Assembly: GCA_963695975.1 (NCBI GenBank)
Contig: CAVOIB010000002.1
Coordinates: 868,001 to 932,000, forward strand
Direction: 5' to 3'
Origin: JBBQVZ01 sp963695975
Lineage (GTDB): Bacteria > Actinomycetota > UBA4738 > HRBIN12
DNA length: 64,000 bases
A model generated the notes under the pieces. It ran no database searches. It saw only the letters and a list, made by a program, of their open reading frames with translations, and was not told where the DNA came from. Shown here in pieces: positions 8,027 through 16,343 of this stretch (positions are counted from its first letter, which is position 1; every line of letters starts with the position of its first letter). Both the position numbers and the translations under genes were made by a program.

Positions 8027-9241
8027 ATGACGCGAACGGTCTTCACCGGTGGACGGGTGTTCGACGGAACCGGGGCGGCGATCTCGGATGCCGACGTCGC
8101 GATCCAGGACGGCCTGATCGTCGACGTCGGTGCCGGCCTGGACGGCGACGAAGGGGTCGACTGTTCCGGGAAGGCGCTCTTGCCCGGTCTGTTCGACTGC
8201 CACGTGCACCTCGCGTTCCGGTACGAGGACTTCGATGACGCCAGGGTGATGAACGAACCGTTCTCGATGCCGTTCTTCCGGATGGCGGAGAACCTGCGGG
8301 TCACGCTCGCCCTCGGCATCACGACCGTCCGAGACGCTGCGGGCGCCGACGCGGGTCTCAGGCTGGCGGTCCAGGAGGGGACGCTCGTCGGTCCACGGAT
8401 GCAGATCAGCGTCAACATGCTCTCGATGACGGGAGGCCACAGCGACGCCTGGCTCCCGAGCGGCGCGGTCGGTCCGTGGGGCGTGACGTTCCCTGGCATG
8501 CCTTCCGGCGTCTGCGACGGCGTCGAGGGCGTCGCTCGGAAGGTGCGCGAGATGATCCGCGCCGGTGCCGACGTGATCAAGATCGCGTCCTCCGGCGGGT
8601 TCCTGTCACCGAGCGACGATCCGCGTCAGCCGAACTTCTCGCAGGCCGAGGTCGACGCGATCGTCGCGACGGCCGCCGATCTCGGATGTTGGGTGATGTC
8701 GCACGCGCACGGCGCGGAGGGGATCAAGCGCGCGATCCGCGCCGGGGTCCGCTCGATCGACCACGGTACGTTCCTCGACGAAGAGGCCGTCTCGATGATG
8801 GTCGAGCGCGGGACCTGGCTGGTGCCCACGCTCACGGCGGGCGACACGACCGATGCGCTCGCGGAGGATCCCCGGATCCCCGACGTGGTCCGCGAGAAGC
8901 TGCGCGGGCTCGGACGGCCCGAGCTCGATGCGTTCCGGATGGCGGCGGATGCCGGCGTGAAGATCGCGATGGGCACGGATTGTCCGGTGTCCCCGCACGG
9001 CACCAACCTGAACGAGCTGCGCCACATGACGGAGCACGGACTCACCCCGGAGCGCGCGCTCGTCGCGGCCACGTCGAGCGCCGCCGAGCTCATGGGACTG
9101 CAGGACGAGCTCGGCACGCTCGCGCCGGGCAAGCGCGCCGACGTGGTCGTGGTCGACGGCGATCCGTTCGCGTTCTCGACGCTTCCCGAGCGCGTCGTCC
9201 AGGTCTGGAAGGACGGCGCCAAGGTCGTGCCGTTCGCTTGA
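8027..9241 (+). CDS. Amidohydrolase family protein (imidazolonepropionase-like)
   Basis: This 404-residue cytoplasmic hydrolase has the metal-dependent amidohydrolase barrel. An N-terminal composite beta-sandwich is followed by the HxH pair in LFDCHVHLAF (about residue 60). A Lys in GADVIKIASSGG is likely the carboxylated bridging residue, with histidines in WVMSHAHG and SIDHGTF and the catalytic Asp in IAMGTDCPVSPHG. All metal-site residues appear present, so it should be active. Length and motifs resemble prolidase/imidazolonepropionase-like amidohydrolases, but the substrate is unassigned. The ATG at 8027 follows AAGGGGGG. Confidence 0.92.
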   Translation: MTRTVFTGGRVFDGTGAAISDADVAIQDGLIVDVGAGLDGDEGVDCSGKALLPGLFDCHVHLAFRYEDFDDARVMNEPFSMPFFRMAENLRVTLALGITTVRDAAGADAGLRLAVQEGTLVGPRMQISVNMLSMTGGHSDAWLPSGAVGPWGVTFPGMPSGVCDGVEGVARKVREMIRAGADVIKIASSGGFLSPSDDPRQPNFSQAEVDAIVATAADLGCWVMSHAHGAEGIKRAIRAGVRSIDHGTFLDEEAVSMMVERGTWLVPTLTAGDTTDALAEDPRIPDVVREKLRGLGRPELDAFRMAADAGVKIAMGTDCPVSPHGTNLNELRHMTEHGLTPERALVAATSSAAELMGLQDELGTLAPGKRADVVVVDGDPFAFSTLPERVVQVWKDGAKVVPFA

Positions 9242-9272
9242 CGCTCGGTTCGCGGATTTCCGCCGATGGGCG

Positions 9273-9278
9273 TACGAT
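9273..9278 (+). promoter_or_regulatory. Candidate -10 box for GYD-domain gene
   Basis: TACGAT lies 28 bases before the ATG of the next gene. A TAnnnT box here would give a leader of about 22 bases carrying the GGGAGGGAGG ribosome-binding site. No clear -35 box was seen. Confidence 0.35.
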
Positions 9279-9306
9279 CGGTGGGACTCCGAGGGAGGGA
9301 GGTTCC

Positions 9307-9597
9307 ATGGCCAGCTACGTCAGTCTGCTCAACTGGACCGACGAAGGGGTAAAGCACATCGCCGGTACGGTGGACAGGGCAGAGGCGGCGAAGAAGATGG
9401 TCGCCGACATGGGCGGCACGCTCGAGGTCTACTGGACGATGGGTCAGTTCGACATGGTCGCGATCTCGGAGTTCTCCGACGATGAGACCGCGGTCGCGTT
9501 CCTCGCCCAGCTCGGGTCGTTGGGCAACGTCCGCTCGCAGACGATGCGCGCGTTCGACGCTGAGGGTGTTCGGGCGATCATGTCGAGCAAGATGTGA
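9307..9597 (+). CDS. GYD-domain protein
   Basis: This 96-residue protein matches the small GYD family (ferredoxin-like fold). It shows the typical YVSLLNWTDEGVKHIAGTVDR opening, a GGTLEVYWTMGQFDMVAI central motif and a final LGNVRSQTMRAF strand. The fold resembles dimeric alpha/beta-barrel proteins; function is unknown. The start is set by a strong GGGAGGGAGG site 5 bases before ATG 9307. A longer open frame through the upstream gene is a shadow. Confidence 0.9.
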   Translation: MASYVSLLNWTDEGVKHIAGTVDRAEAAKKMVADMGGTLEVYWTMGQFDMVAISEFSDDETAVAFLAQLGSLGNVRSQTMRAFDAEGVRAIMSSKM

Positions 9598-9611
9598 CCG
9601 CTACCGTCACA
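9593..9611. terminator. Stem-loop at the end of the GYD gene
   Basis: TGTGAC (9593-9598) pairs with GTCACA (9606-9611) around a 7-base loop. The left arm contains the GYD stop codon, and the next gene converges from the right. There is no T-tract, so terminator activity is inferred only from position. Confidence 0.35.
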
Positions 9612-9633
9612 CGGACGGCACGTTGCGCGTGGT

Positions 9634-10080
9634 TCAGCCGGGCTTGAACGCGGGCAAGCCGTCGTCGGGCTCGGACAAGATCTTCGGTTCGGCGTGGAGC
9701 AGTCCCGCCAGGGTCGACGACGCTCGGTTGACGCCGTCCCGATCCCACGACTCGACCACGTCCGCGACGCGGCCGTCCCCGTCGACGACGACGACGGTCG
9801 GGGCCGAAGCGATGCCGTAGGCGTCGGAGGCCGTGTACGGCGGCAGGTCCGGCACCTGCGGGAACCGCCATGCATAGGTGGCGGCGAACGCGTCCAAGTC
9901 CTCGGGTGGATCCTGTCCCACGCCGACGACCGCTCCCTGGTACGCGTCGCCGAGCCGTGCGAGCGGTGGCCCGGCCATCTGGGTCACGGAACACGTGACC
10001 TTGTAGAAGACCAGTGCGTGCGGTCCGGCCACGGCGACGCCGTCGACGGCCGGTGCCTCGGATCCAACCGGGATGGCCAT
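9634..10080 (-). CDS. Thioredoxin-like redoxin lacking the second active-site cysteine
   Basis: This 148-residue cytoplasmic protein has a redoxin/TlpA-like fold: an opening PVGSEAPAVDGV, the active-site strand HALVFYKVTCSVT, and the cis-proline region ASAPTVVVVDGDG. Related proteins have CxxC; here the motif reads CSVT, leaving a single cysteine at about residue 30. It could act as a one-cysteine peroxidase or thiol-binding protein, or be redox-inactive. There is no signal peptide. A TAGCAT box 7 bases before the ATG suggests a leaderless mRNA. Confidence 0.82.
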   Translation of the reverse strand: MAIPVGSEAPAVDGVAVAGPHALVFYKVTCSVTQMAGPPLARLGDAYQGAVVGVGQDPPEDLDAFAATYAWRFPQVPDLPPYTASDAYGIASAPTVVVVDGDGRVADVVESWDRDGVNRASSTLAGLLHAEPKILSEPDDGLPAFKPG

Positions 10081-10087
10081 CGGGAGT

Positions 10088-10093
10088 ATGCTA
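10088..10093 (-). promoter_or_regulatory. -10 box of leaderless redoxin gene
   Basis: Minus-strand TAGCAT is followed by 7 bases and the ATG at 10080. This spacing fits transcription starting at the initiation codon. Confidence 0.5.
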
Positions 10094-10174
10094 CGCGACC
10101 CGGCGAAGCGTGGCGGCGCAACCCGTCCCAGGAAGCTTCGGTCAGAGCCAGGTTAGAACGAAAGGGGGTTCCAC

Positions 10175-10705
10175 GTGCTCGCGAGCGACACATTCATGGT
10201 GGTGTTCCGGATCGTGCACATCCTGGCTGGCGTGCTGTGGGTCGGATCGGTGTTCCTGTTCGCGATGTTCGTGAGCCCGAGCGCGGCCGCCATCGCGCCC
10301 GCAGGCGCGCCGTTCATGGCCGAGCTGTTGGGGAAGCGGCGGCTGGTCGACCGCATCATCATGATCGCGATGATCTCGGTGGCCGGCGGGCTCGTCCTGT
10401 ACTGGCACGACTGGCATCTCTACGGGAGCTTCGGCGACTGGATCGGGTCGAGGTTCGGCGCGACGCTCACGGTGGGGATGGTGGCTGCGCTGACCGCTCT
10501 GGGGATCGGCTTGTACGGCACGCGTCCGAACGTGCGCCGGCTGCTCGCGCTCGGCAAGCAGGTGGCGGAGTCGGGCGGCCCGCCGACACCGGAGGTGGCG
10601 GCCGAGATGGGCGCGATCCAGGGACGCCTCAAGGTGCTCGCCCGGATGAGCCTGGGCCTGCTGATCCTGGCGGTGCTCGCCATGTCGACCGCGCGCTACC
10701 TCTGA
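10175..10705 (+). CDS. CopD/DUF2269-like integral membrane protein
   Basis: This 176-residue membrane protein has about four hydrophobic helices. The opening FRIVHILAGVLWVGSVFLFAMFVSP resembles CopD and DUF2269-type proteins, where the His and Trp of the first helix are conserved. The C-terminal helix is LGLLILAVLAMSTARYL. No copper-handling partner lies next to it, so a role in copper transport or haem binding is only possible. Translation starts at GTG 10175, preceded by GAAAGGGGG. Confidence 0.8.
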   Translation: MLASDTFMVVFRIVHILAGVLWVGSVFLFAMFVSPSAAAIAPAGAPFMAELLGKRRLVDRIIMIAMISVAGGLVLYWHDWHLYGSFGDWIGSRFGATLTVGMVAALTALGIGLYGTRPNVRRLLALGKQVAESGGPPTPEVAAEMGAIQGRLKVLARMSLGLLILAVLAMSTARYL

Positions 10706-10713
10706 CGATCTCC

Positions 10714-11664
10714 CTACGGCACGGGTGGCGGAGCCGACGCCGTCGCGGCATCGAGTTCGGCCAGATCGGCGTCGCTCAGCTCGACGGCCGTCGCGCCCGC
10801 GTTGTCGAGGGCGTGCGCGACGTTCGACGTGCCGCAGATCGCCGACGTGACCCCCGGCTGGTGCAGCACCCATGCGATCGCGACCTGCGCGATCGTCGCA
10901 CCCAGGCGTGTCGCCAGCGGCCGGAGCAGGTCGACGAACGCGATGCTCCGGTCGAGCCGGTCGCCCGCGAACAGACGTCGGTAGAACCGCGAGTCGTGCC
11001 ATTCGGGCCCCCACTGCTCGTGACCCGTCTCACGGTTGAGGGCACCGGTGAGCACGCCACTCGCCAATGGCTCGTAGATCACCGCGGCGATCCCCAGCTC
11101 ACCGCAGCGCGCGATCACCGGACGCTCCTCCTCGTGATCGATCATCGACAGGCCCTGCTGGATCACGTCGACGGGCCGGGTGGCATGGCAGGTCTCGATG
11201 TCCGCGATCTCGTGGTTCGAGAGGCCGATCGCGCGGACGAGTCCGTCGTCCACGAGGCGAGACATGCCGCCCCAGGCCTCCGCGAGCGGCACCCCCCCAT
11301 CCACGTCGGGCCAGTGGATCACGTAGATGTCGATCCGATCGGTGCGGAGACGCTGCAGGCTCGCTCGACAGGCGCCGGCGACCTGCTCGGGGCGCAGGCC
11401 GGATCCATCCGGTGCCGGCGCGACCTTGGTGGCGACGACGAGCTCGTCGCGGATGCCGGTGATCGCCTCCCCGATCGCCGTCTCGTTCCGCGAATCGAGG
11501 TACACCTCGGCGGTGTCGAGCCAGTTCACGCCGGCATCGAGCGATGCCGTGACGATCTCGCGTGCCCGCTCGATCGAGAGGTTCTCGCCGTCTCCGAGCT
11601 CGAGTCCACCGAGTCCGATCGCGGAGACCTCGACCCCTGACGCGCCCAGCGCTCGCGACTGCAT
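10714..11664 (-). CDS. Aldo/keto reductase family oxidoreductase
   Basis: This 316-residue NADPH-dependent TIM-barrel reductase opens with SRALGASGVEVSAIGLGG. The catalytic tetrad is Asp in NWLDTAEVY with that Tyr, Lys in VVATKVAP, and His in IYVIHWPDVDGG. The C-terminal cofactor pocket is represented by SAICGTSNVAHALDN. The family reduces aldehydes and ketones, and the physiological substrate is unknown. It is 24 bases downstream of the cupredoxin lipoprotein in the same direction, so the two may share a transcript. Confidence 0.92.
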   Translation of the reverse strand: MQSRALGASGVEVSAIGLGGLELGDGENLSIERAREIVTASLDAGVNWLDTAEVYLDSRNETAIGEAITGIRDELVVATKVAPAPDGSGLRPEQVAGACRASLQRLRTDRIDIYVIHWPDVDGGVPLAEAWGGMSRLVDDGLVRAIGLSNHEIADIETCHATRPVDVIQQGLSMIDHEEERPVIARCGELGIAAVIYEPLASGVLTGALNRETGHEQWGPEWHDSRFYRRLFAGDRLDRSIAFVDLLRPLATRLGATIAQVAIAWVLHQPGVTSAICGTSNVAHALDNAGATAVELSDADLAELDAATASAPPPVP

Positions 11665-11688
11665 CGGCTCCGCTCCAGGCTCCGCTGG

Positions 11689-12891
11689 TCAGCCGACGAT
11701 GAACGTGCCGTTCATCGTGGTCGGATGCACCTGGCATTCGAACCGGTACGTGCCCGCATCCAGGGCGCCCACGTCATAGGTCGTCGTGGACGGGCCGACC
11801 ACGATCTCGCCGGCGAACACCGGATCGGACCCCTCCTTCTCCGGGAGGATCGCGACGTTGTGCGACGTGCCCGGATCCTGGTTGTCGAACGCGATGGTGA
11901 TCGCCTCACCGGCGGGCGCCGCCAGGCAGTGCGTGTCGAACTGGACCTTGCTCGCCGTGATCGACAGTTCTGTCCCATCGGGCGTGCAGCTCATGTCATC
12001 GCTCGAGGCCATGCCGCTGGAGCTCGGGTAGCCGCCCGAACCCACCGTGACGAGGATCGGCGCTGCCCGGCCGGGGCCACCGAACCCGTACACCCCGTCG
12101 GAGAACGTGATGGTCGAGGTGCCGACGACGCCCGCTCCCGGGGCGATCGCCGAGAGGCCGCCCAGGAACCGTACCGGCGCCGGGTCGGCGTACAGGCCAC
12201 CGAACCAGCGGTTCACCGCCTTGTTGAGCTGGTCGGCCGGGATGTCCTGCAGGATCTGTCCGGAGGAGATGTCGGCCATCTTCGGCCCGGTGTTCTGATA
12301 GGCGATCGTGGCCGTCGTTCCCGGCTCGATGCTCGAGGGGACGCCCTCGAGCGCAGACCCGTTCCATGTGAGCGTGAAGTCGGCCGTCGGAAGCGTGCCG
12401 GCCTGGTCGACGCCTCCTGCGGTGAACACGTGGTGCATGCCATCGAGCGCGTGCGGGTTCCCTTGGGCGTCGGGCATCCAGCAGAAGGCCGCGTACGTTC
12501 CCGGTGGTAGATCGATCGTGACGTCCGTCGACGTCCCCGGGGAGAGCAGGCCGATCGACGGCATGTTCGCCTCGGTCGCCCACGCAGGCGGCGGACCGTG
12601 CATGCTCTTCGGGTCGTCGAGGAACGCCTGGATGTCCTCGTCGGTCTTCCCGCCCGTGATCCCCTGGAACTCGACGAAGTGCGGCATGCCACCGATGTTC
12701 TCGATGTGAAGCGTCTGCACGCCGGCGGGGATCGTATCCGGCATCAAGAAGTCGAACTCCGTCAGCTGGATCGTGATGGCCTCCGATCCCGTCGTCGACG
12801 ATGAAGACTCGGTCGTGCTCGGGGTCGTGGTGTTCGAACATGCGGCCAGCAGCAAGGTGATCCCCGCCGCGGAGATGAGCATCCGTCTCAT
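11689..12891 (-). CDS. Lipoprotein with two cupredoxin-like domains
   Basis: This 400-residue exported lipoprotein has a signal peptide ending in the lipobox LLAAC (Cys18), then a Ser/Thr-rich linker. The last 100 residues form a plastocyanin-like domain with a complete type-1 copper set: His344 in SHNVAIL, Cys386, His389 and Met393. The N-terminal half (about 38-160) also looks like a cupredoxin, with His71 and a Cys137/His147 region. A central beta-rich segment lies between them. It is probably an electron carrier or copper-binding protein on the outer face of the membrane. ATG 12891 has AGAGGGG upstream; the frame extends far beyond but without coding character. Confidence 0.85.
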   Translation of the reverse strand: MRRMLISAAGITLLLAACSNTTTPSTTESSSSTTGSEAITIQLTEFDFLMPDTIPAGVQTLHIENIGGMPHFVEFQGITGGKTDEDIQAFLDDPKSMHGPPPAWATEANMPSIGLLSPGTSTDVTIDLPPGTYAAFCWMPDAQGNPHALDGMHHVFTAGGVDQAGTLPTADFTLTWNGSALEGVPSSIEPGTTATIAYQNTGPKMADISSGQILQDIPADQLNKAVNRWFGGLYADPAPVRFLGGLSAIAPGAGVVGTSTITFSDGVYGFGGPGRAAPILVTVGSGGYPSSSGMASSDDMSCTPDGTELSITASKVQFDTHCLAAPAGEAITIAFDNQDPGTSHNVAILPEKEGSDPVFAGEIVVGPSTTTYDVGALDAGTYRFECQVHPTTMNGTFIVG

Positions 12892-13047
12892 GCCTGTTCC
12901 CCTCTGTCGCTGATCGGTCGAGTGCGACGAGAGAGAGTAACGGGCCGGAGCTCGACCCGGAGGGAACCCGGGCGCTGCCGGGCTCACGAGACAAACGGAG
13001 CGTCCGTGCGTCATCATGCGGCCTGGATCCGGGGAGGAGCCGTTCAG

Positions 13048-15564
13048 ATGAGTGATCTGCCGAAGGAAGCCAACCTCGTCGTCATCGGCGCCGGCATCGT
13101 GGGGAACAGCATCGCCTATCAACTGGCCCTGCATGGATGGAAGGGCATCGTGCTGCTCGACAAGGGCCCGCTCCCGAACCCGGGTGGTTCCACGGGACAC
13201 GCCTCCAACTTCATCTTCCTGGTGGACCATTCGAAGGAGATGACGGACTTCACCCTGGACAGCGTCCGGCAGTACCAGGAGCTGGGGGTGTTCACGCAGA
13301 GCGGGGGCATCGAGGTCGCGCGCACACCCGAGCGGATGGAGGAGCTCAAACGACGGATGGCGTCCAGTCGCGCGTGGGGCATCGAGTCCGAGCTCCTCAC
13401 CCCCGCCGAGGTCAAGAAGCTGGTGCCCTACGTCGAGGAGAGCGTGATCCTCGGTGGCTTCTCCACACCCGGCGTCGGTGTGGTCGACTCCCTGCGGGCC
13501 GGCACGCTGATGCGCGAGAAGGCGCAGGAGCTCGGTGCCCTCACCATCTCGGCGGTCACGGAGATCACGGGGGTCGACGTCGAGGATGGCCGCGTGCGCG
13601 GCGTCCGGACCGAGAGCGGCGACATCAAGGCGGATCGGGTCGTGGTGTGCTGCGGCATCTGGAGCCCTCGCATCGCGCGCATGGCCGGCGCATCGATCCC
13701 GCTCACGCCGGCGGTGCACCAGATGATCAGCGTCGGACCTGTCCCGATGTTCGCCGACACGGTCGGCGAGATCACGTACCCGATCGTCCGCGACATGGAC
13801 ACGAACATGTACGAGCGACAGCACGGGGGAGACCTGGAGGTGGGGTCGTACGCGCACCGGACGATCCTGATGGATCCCGACGACATCCCGTCGATCGAGG
13901 AGTCGGCCATGTCACCGACCGAGCTCCCGTTCACGCAGGACGACTTCGACCCGCAGATGGAGCACGCCCTCGAGCTGGTCCCGGACATCTTGGGCGACGA
14001 GCGCGTGGGCGTCCGGTACGCGATCAACGGACTGCTGTCGCTCACCCCCGATGGCGCGCCGATCATCGGCGAGACCCCCGAGGTCGGCGGACTCTGGTCG
14101 GCCGCCGCGATCTGGATCAAGGAGGCGCCCGGGATCGCGAAGACGGTCGCCGAGTGGATGACCGACGGCAAGCCCGAGATCGATCCGCACGGGTCCGACA
14201 TCGCGCGGTTCTACCCGCACCAGCGGACGACGGCCCATATCGCGGCCCGCACGACGGAGGGGTTCAACAAGACCTACGGCATCGTGCATCCCATGGAGCA
14301 GTGGCTGTCGAACCGCGACGTTCGGCTGAGCCCGTTCAACGGGCGCGAGCGCGACCTGGAGGCCGTGTTCTTCGAGGCCGTGGGCTGGGAGCGACCGTAC
14401 TGGTACGGCGCCAACGCGTCGTTGCTGGATGAGTACGGCGACCGCGTGATGCCACGTGAGGCCGAGTGGGAGGCGCGTTGGTGGTCGCCGATCGTCAACG
14501 CCGAGCATCTGGCGATGCGCGATCGGGTCGGCATCGTCGACCTGTCTGCGTTCGTCGTGCTCGACGTGACGGGACCGGGCGCGCTCGACGCGGTGCAGGG
14601 TCTCGCCGTCGCGCAGATGGACGTGCCCGTCGGTCGGGTCGTGTACACGCCGTTCCTGAACGAGGCAGGCGGCATCAAGGCGGACCTCACGATCATGCGC
14701 CTGGGGACGAACGAGTTCCGGATCGTCACGGGCGGTCACGGCGGCATGGTCGATCGCAAGTGGATCGTCGATCACCTGCCTGCCGATGGCTCGGCGCAGC
14801 TGTTCGACGCCACCTCGGCCTGGTGCACCGTGGGGGTCTGGGGCCCGCGCGCCCGTGACGTGGTCGCGTCGGTGACCGAGGACGACGTCTCGAACGAAGG
14901 GTTCGGGTTCGCCAGATGCCGGCCCATCACGATCGGGCCGGTGCGGGCGCTGGCTTCGCGCATCTCCTACGTGGGAGAGCTGGGATGGGAGATCTACGTC
15001 CCGATGGAGCAGGGCGCGCGGGTGTGGGACCTCCTGTGGGAGGCCGGGCAGCCTCACGGCATGGTGCCGGTCGGGATCGGCGCGTACGCGGTGACCGGGC
15101 GCCTGGAGAAGGGGTACCGCGCGCACGGGAACGAGCTCGATCTCGAGCACGACCTCGTCCAGGCGGGCATGGCGCGCGCGACCGTGAAGGACGATGAGTT
15201 CGTCGGGCGCGACGCCTATCTCAAGCAGCGGACGGAGGATCCGGTGCGCGTGCTCTGCACGCTGACCGTTGACGATCCCACCTCGTCGTCCGGGATCAAG
15301 CGATACATGATGGGCCGCGAGCCGATCCTCACCCGAGACGGAGAGCCACTCGTCGACGCCACGGGAACGCGCTCGTTCGTCACGAGCGCGGGATCGGGTC
15401 CGTCGGTCGGCAAGCATCTGTTGATGAGCTATCTCCCTCCCGAGCACACTCGGGTCGGCGAAGAGCTGGCCGTCGAGTACTTCGGCGAGCGCTACCCGGT
15501 GACGGTCGCGGTCGCCGGCGCGACGCCGTTGTTCGATCCCGAGAACACCCGGATGAAGGGCTGA
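13048..15564 (+). CDS. FAD-dependent sarcosine/dimethylglycine dehydrogenase-like protein with GcvT domain
   Basis: This 838-residue protein has the dimethylglycine/sarcosine dehydrogenase layout. A DAO-type FAD domain (about 1-400) begins with the dinucleotide fold GAGIVG. GGSTGHASN contains His51, where mammalian homologues attach FAD covalently. A linker follows, then a GcvT-like tetrahydrofolate/aminomethyltransferase half (about 440-838). The expected reaction removes an N-methyl group, passing the one-carbon unit to tetrahydrofolate and electrons to ETF. etfB starts 5 bases downstream, which strongly supports ETF as acceptor. ATG 13048 follows GGGGAGGAG. The exact amine substrate is unproven. 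Confidence 0.92.
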   Translation: MSDLPKEANLVVIGAGIVGNSIAYQLALHGWKGIVLLDKGPLPNPGGSTGHASNFIFLVDHSKEMTDFTLDSVRQYQELGVFTQSGGIEVARTPERMEELKRRMASSRAWGIESELLTPAEVKKLVPYVEESVILGGFSTPGVGVVDSLRAGTLMREKAQELGALTISAVTEITGVDVEDGRVRGVRTESGDIKADRVVVCCGIWSPRIARMAGASIPLTPAVHQMISVGPVPMFADTVGEITYPIVRDMDTNMYERQHGGDLEVGSYAHRTILMDPDDIPSIEESAMSPTELPFTQDDFDPQMEHALELVPDILGDERVGVRYAINGLLSLTPDGAPIIGETPEVGGLWSAAAIWIKEAPGIAKTVAEWMTDGKPEIDPHGSDIARFYPHQRTTAHIAARTTEGFNKTYGIVHPMEQWLSNRDVRLSPFNGRERDLEAVFFEAVGWERPYWYGANASLLDEYGDRVMPREAEWEARWWSPIVNAEHLAMRDRVGIVDLSAFVVLDVTGPGALDAVQGLAVAQMDVPVGRVVYTPFLNEAGGIKADLTIMRLGTNEFRIVTGGHGGMVDRKWIVDHLPADGSAQLFDATSAWCTVGVWGPRARDVVASVTEDDVSNEGFGFARCRPITIGPVRALASRISYVGELGWEIYVPMEQGARVWDLLWEAGQPHGMVPVGIGAYAVTGRLEKGYRAHGNELDLEHDLVQAGMARATVKDDEFVGRDAYLKQRTEDPVRVLCTLTVDDPTSSSGIKRYMMGREPILTRDGEPLVDATGTRSFVTSAGSGPSVGKHLLMSYLPPEHTRVGEELAVEYFGERYPVTVAVAGATPLFDPENTRMKG

Positions 15565-15569
15565 GCTCG

Positions 15570-16343
15570 GTGGAGGTGCTGGTCTGCGTCAAGCGTGTCC
15601 CCGCGACCGGCGGCCGGATCACGCTCACCGAGGACCAGCAGGGTATCGACACCAAGTTCCTGGGGTTCACGGTCAGTCCACACGAAGAATGCGCGGTGGA
15701 AGAGGCGGTGCGGCTCGTCGAGGCCCACGGTGGCAGCTCGACCGTCCTGACGCTGGGGCCGGAGGTCGCCGCCGAGCAGCTCCGGAGCGCGGTCGCCGTC
15801 GGCGTCGACCGGGCGATCCTGCTCGACGTCGGAGACGACGAATGGGACCCGATGGCGACGGCCGCCGCGATCGTGGACGTGGTCCGCGCCGATCAAGAGG
15901 CGGGCCGCGGATCCGACGTCCTGCTCTTCGGGAACGAGTCGGCCGACACCGGCGGCTACCAGGTGGGTATCCGCGTGGCGCACGCCCTCGGCCTGCCGTG
16001 CGTGACCGGCATCAAGGGGCTCTCGGTGGTGGACGGCAGAGCGACGGCCCGGCGTGAGAGCGCCGCCGGCGGGTGGGAGATCTTCGAGATCGACCTGCCG
16101 GCCGTCTTCACCGTGAAGGAAGGGATCAATCTGCCCCGCTACCCGTCGGTGCCCGGACGCCTGCGCGCCAAGAAGAAGGACATCGAGGTGATCGAGCCCG
16201 CGCCGCGCCCCGGTGGGCTCGAGCGGATCAAGCTGAAGCTGCCGCCTGAGCAGGCAGGCGAGGTCGAGATCCTGGGGGAGGGACCCGACGCCGCATCGGC
16301 CGTGGTCGATGTCCTCCAGCAGCTCGGGGTGATGGCGCGATGA
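15570..16343 (+). CDS. etfB: Electron transfer flavoprotein beta subunit
   Basis: This 257-residue ETF beta subunit begins with EVLVCVKRVPATGG, the family's usual first strand. It contains the AMP-binding type sequence FGNESADTGGYQVG and the CVTGIKGL region before the alpha-contacting loop. It starts at GTG 15570, 5 bases after the dehydrogenase gene, and overlaps etfA by 4 bases. The subunit pairs with EtfA and carries AMP, and the heterodimer shuttles electrons from flavin dehydrogenases to the respiratory chain. Confidence 0.96.
   Translation: MEVLVCVKRVPATGGRITLTEDQQGIDTKFLGFTVSPHEECAVEEAVRLVEAHGGSSTVLTLGPEVAAEQLRSAVAVGVDRAILLDVGDDEWDPMATAAAIVDVVRADQEAGRGSDVLLFGNESADTGGYQVGIRVAHALGLPCVTGIKGLSVVDGRATARRESAAGGWEIFEIDLPAVFTVKEGINLPRYPSVPGRLRAKKKDIEVIEPAPRPGGLERIKLKLPPEQAGEVEILGEGPDAASAVVDVLQQLGVMAR

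Noticed and set aside
13912..15447. A 511-codon minus-strand frame opposite the dehydrogenase gene
   Set aside because: It is fully covered by the well-supported dimethylglycine-dehydrogenase-like gene, and its product is low-complexity Arg/His/Asp-rich.
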